This document shows, one piece after another, positions 23,353 through 27,235 of a stretch of DNA of 27,235 nt. Source of the DNA: Lachnospiraceae bacterium UBA7729. GTDB taxonomy: Bacteria > Bacillota > Clostridia > Lachnospirales > Lachnospiraceae. The position numbers were made by a program, and so were the translations under genes. The notes below the pieces were generated by a model. That model did not search any database, was not told the origin of the DNA, and saw only the letters and a list, made by a program, of their open reading frames with translations. The stretch spans positions 1-27,235 of the forward strand of contig DLFD01000017.1 in NCBI GenBank assembly GCA_002482005.1, given 5' to 3'. Positions within the stretch are counted from its first letter, which is position 1, and every line of letters begins with the position of its first letter.

Positions 23353-23667
23353 ATGGACTGGATACTGAAGTACTGGATACAGGAGCTCTTCGCAGTCATC
23401 ATCGCGGTCCTTACGTGGTGTGTGAGGAAGCTCCGGAAGAAGAAAACAGAATATGACGTTCTACGGGAAGGAATTCTCGCTCTGCTGCATGACCGGCTCT
23501 ATCAGGCGTGCAGCTTTTTTATTGCCCGTGGCTGGGCGACGCTTGATGACCGGGAGAACCTCGAGTATCTCTACAGGCCATACAAGGCGCTCGGCGGGAA
23601 CGGCACGGGAGAGACTTTGTACCATACGGTAGAGAAGCTGCCGTATCAGAAAGAGGAGGAGAAGTGA
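23353..23667 (+). CDS. Membrane-anchored lysis-module protein
   Basis: A 104-residue protein with an N-terminal hydrophobic helix (ELFAVIIAVLTWCV), a very basic patch (RKLRKKK) and a helical cytosolic part ending in YLYRPYKALGGNGTGETLYH, a motif recurrent in small phage proteins next to holins. ATG 23353 follows GGGAGGTG. It may be an accessory holin or holin regulator. Confidence 0.75.
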   Translation: MDWILKYWIQELFAVIIAVLTWCVRKLRKKKTEYDVLREGILALLHDRLYQACSFFIARGWATLDDRENLEYLYRPYKALGGNGTGETLYHTVEKLPYQKEEEK

Positions 23668-23669
23668 TT

Positions 23670-23936
23670 ATGGATTTTGGAATTGCATCAGTTGCGGCGA
23701 TTACGGTGATTGCCTATCTGGTAGGCGCAGCTTGTAAGGCAAGCAGCAAGGTACCGGATACATGGATTCCGGTGATTTGCGGAGTTGTCGGTGCAGTGCT
23801 GGGAGTAGCTGGGCTGTATCTCATGCCGGATTTCCCTGCTGCTGATATTGTCAATGCGCTGGCAGTCGGTATTGTATCGGGCTTTGCCGCAACCGGAATC
23901 AATCAGATCTACAAGCAGGCGAATAAAGCAGATTGA
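23670..23936 (+). CDS. Phage holin, A118 (Hol118) type
   Basis: A 90-residue membrane protein that forms lethal holes to release or activate the endolysin. It has three hydrophobic stretches: SVAAITVIAYLVGAA, WIPVICGVVGAVLGVAGLYL and IVNALAVGIVSGFAATGI, with a charged C-terminus YKQANKAD. The WIPVICGVVGAVLGV signature and the AVGIVSGFAATG end match the A118-like holins. ATG 23670 is preceded by GAGGAGGAG. Confidence 0.9.
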   Translation: MDFGIASVAAITVIAYLVGAACKASSKVPDTWIPVICGVVGAVLGVAGLYLMPDFPAADIVNALAVGIVSGFAATGINQIYKQANKAD

Positions 23937-23980
23937 GGAGGTGATCCTTTATCTCGGCAGTCCCTCCGTAAATGGGACAC

Positions 23981-24015
23981 GGGCTCACAGGCAGCGATGC
24001 TTGCGGGCCTTTTTT
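23981..24015 (+). terminator. Terminator between holin and endolysin
   Basis: GGGCTC-A-CAGGC (23981-23992) pairs with GCTTG-C-GGGCC (from 23999), with one mismatch and G-U pairs, and is followed by six T. It would lower amidase expression relative to holin unless antitermination acts. Confidence 0.75.
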
Positions 24016-24044
24016 GTTGCACTTTTTTAGGGGGTATAGCATAT

Positions 24045-24779
24045 ATGAGCAAGACAGAAACAGCCATCAGTTGGATGGAAAATACAGCAAGAAACAACGC
24101 ACATGGATATGACCAGGCACATCGCTGGGGAGAGCAGGGCGATTACGACTGCAGCTCCGCAGTAATCACAGCCTGGCAGACGGCGGGAGTTCCGGTCAAG
24201 ACAAAGGGTGCCACTTACACAGGAAACATGAAGGCTGCCTTTCTTGCCTGCGGGTTTAAGGATGTAACTGGCAGGGTCAATCTGGCGACTGGCGCCGGAC
24301 TGGTCCGGGGAGATGTGCTCCTAAATACCACGCATCATACTGCCATGTACTGCGGCAATGGTCTGGAGGTCGAGGCTTCCATCAATGAGAAGGGCGGAGC
24401 AATCGGCGGTATTCCGGGCGATCAGACTGGCAGGGAATTCCTGATCCGGTCCTATCGAAACTTCCCGTGGAACTGCGTACTCCGGTATCAGGAGGCAGCC
24501 AAGATCACTGTAGAGGAAGCGGCAAGAGGTGTCCTCAGTGGCAAGTACGGCAATGGTGATGACAGGAAGAAAGCCATCGAGGCGCTTGGTCTGAACTACA
24601 ACACTGTCCAGAGGAGAGTGAATGAGCTGATCCGTGGTCAGTCTAAGTCTGTGGACCAGATCGCTCACGAAGTTCTGCAGGGCAAGTGGGGAAACGGCTC
24701 TGACAGGCGCAGGCGCATAACGGCAGAGGGATACGACTATTCTGCTGTGCAGAAGCGGGTCAACGAGCTGCTGAGGTAA
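24045..24779 (+). CDS. Endolysin: NlpC/P60-like phage amidase with two Cpl-7 repeats
   Basis: A 244-residue peptidoglycan hydrolase. Residues 1-150 match the phage peptidoglycan amidase (Amidase_5/CHAP-like) domain: the catalytic Cys is expected at 36 (YDCSSAV) and His at 97 or 98 (NTTHHTAMYCG), with GLVRGDVLL before it. Two CW_7 (Cpl-7) cell-wall-binding repeats follow: EEAARGVLSGKYGNGDDRKK to RRVNELI (about 157-196) and QIAHEVLQGKWGNGSDRRRR to KRVNELL (205-243). ATG 24045 is used because AGGGGG precedes it; the in-frame ATG at 23997 lies inside the terminator. No signal peptide, so it depends on the holin. Confidence 0.92.
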   Translation: MSKTETAISWMENTARNNAHGYDQAHRWGEQGDYDCSSAVITAWQTAGVPVKTKGATYTGNMKAAFLACGFKDVTGRVNLATGAGLVRGDVLLNTTHHTAMYCGNGLEVEASINEKGGAIGGIPGDQTGREFLIRSYRNFPWNCVLRYQEAAKITVEEAARGVLSGKYGNGDDRKKAIEALGLNYNTVQRRVNELIRGQSKSVDQIAHEVLQGKWGNGSDRRRRITAEGYDYSAVQKRVNELLR

Positions 24780-24783
24780 AAGT

Positions 24784-24855
24784 CTTCATCTTTTTTCACT
24801 AGCTTTTCATGTTTTTTCACTTTTTTTCATACCCTCCTGTGTGGTAAGGTAAGAT
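24784..24855 (+). promoter_or_regulatory. Phased T-tracts and possible recombinase promoter
   Basis: TTTTCA recurs at 24793, 24804, 24814 and 24824, at steps of 11, 10 and 10 bases. Such helically phased tracts bend DNA. A -10-like TAAGAT (24850) with TTCATA 18 bases upstream follows. Bend plus promoter would fit control of the recombinase genes; promoter strength is uncertain. Confidence 0.5.
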
Positions 24856-24871
24856 TGAAAAAATGAAGGAG

Positions 24872-24920
24872 ATCCCGATGTGGGAGTCAGAAACACCTGG
24901 CTTCTGCACCGGGATTTTTT
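24872..24920 (+). terminator. Long-stem terminator or attenuator upstream of the recombinases
   Basis: ATCCCG (24872-24877) pairs with CGGGAT (24910-24915), continued inwards with few mismatches to CAG/CTG around an AAACAC loop, then six T. It ends late transcription after the endolysin, or terminates a short RNA made from the promoter just upstream. Confidence 0.82.
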
Positions 24921-24970
24921 ATTGCCTTCGTTCAAAAACAGAAAACCTAAGCGTTAATTATCAACAATTT

Positions 24971-25012
24971 GCTCCCACGACGGAGGGCACAGATTCTCCG
25001 TTTTATGGGGGC
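24971..25012 (+). other. Second hairpin in the recombinase leader
   Basis: GCTCCCA (24971-24977) pairs with TGGGGGC (25006-25012), enclosing an inner ACGGAG/CTCCGT stem followed by TTTTA. It could be a further attenuator or a protein-binding palindrome. The rest of 24921-25068 shows only the AAAGGAGG ribosome site of the next gene. Confidence 0.5.
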
Positions 25013-25074
25013 AGATCTGCTTGCTATAAGCCGCGTAAGAGCGAATATGTTTACTACCCAAAGGAGGGGTGAAC

Positions 25075-26058
25075 ATGGAAAAAATCAGAGCAGCGGCTTA
25101 TTGCAGAGTCAGTACAGATCAGGAATTACAGGACCTTTCCTTCGAGAGCCAGTGTAACTACTATCGCCAGCTGATCGAATCAGATCCTGCGATGGAGCTG
25201 GTCGATATCTACGGAGACCATGGCAAGTCGGGAATGCACATCGATGGCAGGCCGGAGTTTCAGAGAATGATCGACGACTGCAAAGCAGGAAAGATCGATC
25301 TGATCTATTCGAAATCTGTGTCCCGCTTTGCAAGGAACCTTTCGGACCTCCTGAAGACGCTCCGGGAACTGAAGGACATGAATGTGTCCGTTGTCTTCGA
25401 GAAGGAAGGACTTGATACCAGAAGCGCAGCCTCAGAGCTGATGCTTGGAATCCTTGGCACCATTGCGCAGGAGGAGAGCCACAGCCTTGCCACCAACATG
25501 CACTGGGGCAGGGAAGAACGTTTGAAGAAGGGACAGCCTTATGGTGCAGTTTCCTACGGCTACCGGGATCAGGGTAAAGAGCACACCTGGGTGACAGTAC
25601 CGACTGAAGCGGCACAGGTGAGACTTGCCTTCCGGTTGGCGAGTGAGGGAACACCTTATCAGGAGATTCGGAGGCAGCTGGTTGACCTGCAGAAAGAGGT
25701 CGGAGGTGACCGGCGCTGGAGTCAATACAACCTCCACTACCTGCTGACGAATCCCTACTACACTGGGGATTACATGAACAATAAGACGACGGTTATCATC
25801 CGGGACCATAAACCGGTCAGGGTGGAGAACGACGGGCTTGCGGACCAGTACTACATCGAAGAACACCACGAGGCACTGGTCAGCCATGAAGATTTTGACT
25901 TTGTACAGGATCTACTAAAGCATGGCTTGCTCAATGCCAAACGCTGCAACTTCTCGGATGAGGAGAAGAAACTGCTGGAAGAATGCCAGAGAAGGAGGGA
26001 GCTGCATGAGAGAAGTGACGAGGACACAGGCCAGAAGAACAACGAAATCGGAGCCTAA
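25075..26058 (+). CDS. Serine recombinase, short form without zinc ribbon
   Basis: A 327-residue site-specific recombinase. The resolvase domain begins IRAAAYCRVSTD with the nucleophile at Ser13, then DIYGDHGKSGMHIDGRPEFQ, KIDLIYSKSVSRFARN and the long E helix region EESHSLATNMHWGREERLKKG. A recombinase domain follows (AQVRLAFRLASEGTPYQEIR, YNLHYLLTNPYYTGDYM). The C-terminal zinc ribbon and coiled coil of large serine integrases are missing; the protein ends in a charged, helical tail (DEEKKLLEECQRRRELHERS). ATG 25075 follows AAGGAGG. It overlaps the second recombinase by 53 bases, so the pair is co-translated and may act together in integration/excision. Confidence 0.9.
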   Translation: MEKIRAAAYCRVSTDQELQDLSFESQCNYYRQLIESDPAMELVDIYGDHGKSGMHIDGRPEFQRMIDDCKAGKIDLIYSKSVSRFARNLSDLLKTLRELKDMNVSVVFEKEGLDTRSAASELMLGILGTIAQEESHSLATNMHWGREERLKKGQPYGAVSYGYRDQGKEHTWVTVPTEAAQVRLAFRLASEGTPYQEIRRQLVDLQKEVGGDRRWSQYNLHYLLTNPYYTGDYMNNKTTVIIRDHKPVRVENDGLADQYYIEEHHEALVSHEDFDFVQDLLKHGLLNAKRCNFSDEEKKLLEECQRRRELHERSDEDTGQKNNEIGA

Positions 26059-27235
26059 GAAGAAACTCCGTGTGGCTGCCTATTGCCGGGTCAGTACGGA
26101 TTCTGACCAGCAGGAAATCAGCTTCAACACCCAGGTCGAGGTTTATGAGAAGAGGATTCTGGGAAATCCCAACTGGGAATACGCAGGAGTCTATGCCGAT
26201 GAAGGTCTCTCCGGGACCAGCGCTGCAAGGCGAGTGGAATTCCAGAGGATGATGGAAGACTGCCGGGAAGGGAAGATCGACAGAATCCTCACCAAGTCCA
26301 TAAGCCGCTTCGCTCGGAACACGCTGGACTGCATCGAATATGTCCGGGAACTGAAAGAGCTCGGGGTGACCATCCTCTTCGAGAAGGAGCATATTGACAC
26401 TGGCGGCGCTTACTCTGAGATGATCCTGACAGTCCTTGCGGCATTTGCACAGGAGGAATCCAGATCCCTCTCCGAGAACATCAAGTGGGGTGTTCGGAAG
26501 AGATTCCAGGAGGGGACAGATCGCTGGATTCCAATTTACGGCTATACCAAAGAAGGCGACGAGAAATACGTCATTGTTGAGGACGATGCAGCGGTCATCC
26601 GCAGGATCTTTGATGAATACGAGCATGGCTCTGCTACATCGAAGATCGGAGAGGAACTGGACAAGGCGAAGGTTCCGACTCCGCTGGGGAAAGCGCACTG
26701 GGATGCAGCGCTGGTCCATTCCATTCTGGAAAATGTAAAGTACTGCGGAGACATCATCCTCCAGAAGTTCTACACCACAGATCACCTTTCCCATGACTGT
26801 GTGAAGAACGATGGCTCAGAGGTCCCGCAGTACTATATCAAGGACCATCATCCGGCGATCGTTACCAGAGAGCAGTACCGGAGGGTGGAGAAGATCCGCC
26901 ACATGAACAACAAGAAGAATCCTGAGCTTGGCGGGAATTATCCTTATGGTAATCTTCTGAGATGCCCGTTCTGCGGCAGGAAGCTGCACCAGAGCAAGCT
27001 CGGCATCTACGGCAATCAGCGAGGATGGACCTGCAAGGGTGAAGACTTCCTCCTCCGATCAGATCTGCTCGACCCGGCGGTGCTGGAATGTTATGAGAAG
27101 CTGCCGGTCGAGGAGCTTGCAGATACAGATAATCCGGATGTACAGAAAGCTCTTTATTATAAGAAGAAACATCCGAAATTTTCACAGGTCGACTTCTACT
27201 GGGTCGACGATCGTTACTGTTCACAGCTGTTCTGC
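26006..27235 (+). CDS. Large serine recombinase, 3' end outside window
   Basis: At least 410 residues, reading through the right edge without a stop. KKLRVAAYCRVSTD places the nucleophile at Ser30; YADEGLSGTSAARRVEFQRM, DRILTKSISRFARNTLD and FAQEESRSLSENIKWGVRKR complete the catalytic domain. The recombinase domain includes WDAALVHSILENVKYCGDI. A zinc-ribbon-like segment begins at LLRCPFCGRKLHQS, but its second half shows only one nearby cysteine (GWTCKGEDF), so it is atypical. ATG 26006 has AAGGAGG upstream and lies inside the first recombinase. Probably the principal integrase of this phage. Confidence 0.88.
   Translation, partial: MREVTRTQARRTTKSEPKKKLRVAAYCRVSTDSDQQEISFNTQVEVYEKRILGNPNWEYAGVYADEGLSGTSAARRVEFQRMMEDCREGKIDRILTKSISRFARNTLDCIEYVRELKELGVTILFEKEHIDTGGAYSEMILTVLAAFAQEESRSLSENIKWGVRKRFQEGTDRWIPIYGYTKEGDEKYVIVEDDAAVIRRIFDEYEHGSATSKIGEELDKAKVPTPLGKAHWDAALVHSILENVKYCGDIILQKFYTTDHLSHDCVKNDGSEVPQYYIKDHHPAIVTREQYRRVEKIRHMNNKKNPELGGNYPYGNLLRCPFCGRKLHQSKLGIYGNQRGWTCKGEDFLLRSDLLDPAVLECYEKLPVEELADTDNPDVQKALYYKKKHPKFSQVDFYWVDDRYCSQLFC

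Noticed and set aside
23997..24044. Upstream in-frame ATG giving the endolysin a hydrophobic N-terminus (MLAGLFCCTFLGG)
   Set aside because: It would resemble a signal peptide, but the codons lie in the terminator stem and T-run, with no ribosome site; the ATG at 24045 has AGGGGG.
24780..25068. Phage attachment site between endolysin and recombinases
   Set aside because: In an integrated prophage the att site would separate lysis and integrase genes to opposite ends; here they remain adjacent, so att more likely lies right of the recombinases. No duplicated core was seen.
24863..25072. 69-codon open frame after the endolysin
   Set aside because: It crosses a long-stem terminator and a second hairpin, has no recognisable domain, and its composition is that of the leader region.

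Overview
The window is the late-gene half of a tailed phage or prophage (siphovirus, HK97-type head) from a Bacillota host, most likely a gut Clostridia or Erysipelotrichia relative. This rests on strong AAGGAGG-type ribosome sites, a TP901-1/phi13-type tail module, an A118-like holin, an amidase with Cpl-7 repeats and tandem serine recombinases. No marker fixes the genus. Every protein gene I accept is on the + strand. Only two small antisense RNAs are called on the - strand.

Layout. 2-1995: an HNH-AP2 endonuclease cut by the left edge, a ParB-like/DNA methyltransferase fusion and a small membrane protein. 2047-4351: an accessory cassette with its own promoters (amidoligase, gamma-glutamylcyclotransferase, zinc ribbon, small protein, terminator). 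4370-6700: large terminase and a second HNH-AP2 gene. 6722-8063: second half of the accessory cassette (a protein related to the C-terminal part of the amidoligase, a small protein, a terminator, a small membrane protein). 8060-12091: portal, third HNH-AP2 gene, ClpP-like head protease, major capsid protein. 12145-14592: head-tail connectors, major tail protein, and a tail assembly chaperone with a programmed -1 frameshift. 14599-15128: a compact locus that looks like a type I toxin-antitoxin system with two antisense RNAs. 15158-23335: tape measure, distal tail protein, tail-associated protein, a small protein and a BppU-like baseplate/fibre protein. 23353-24779: lysis module. 24784-27235: a structured leader and two overlapping serine recombinases, the second cut by the right edge.

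How it works together. Terminase, portal, protease and capsid build and fill the head; the connectors join it to a tail built from the major tail protein and tape measure with help from the G/GT chaperones; Dit, Tal and the BppU-like protein form the tip; holin and amidase release the phage. The recombinases are the likely integration/excision enzymes. Because lysis and recombinase genes are still adjacent, the attachment site is probably to the right of the recombinases.

The most interesting parts are: (1) the amidoligase/cyclotransferase cassette, split around the terminase and driven by four related copies of a promoter element; (2) the discovery that its 236-residue protein shares a C-terminal domain with the amidoligase but lacks the N-terminal ligase motifs; (3) the toxin/antisense locus between tail chaperone and tape measure; and (4) the frameshift signal, which has a perfect slippery heptamer and a downstream stem. 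All calls come from reading the sequence; no database search was possible.
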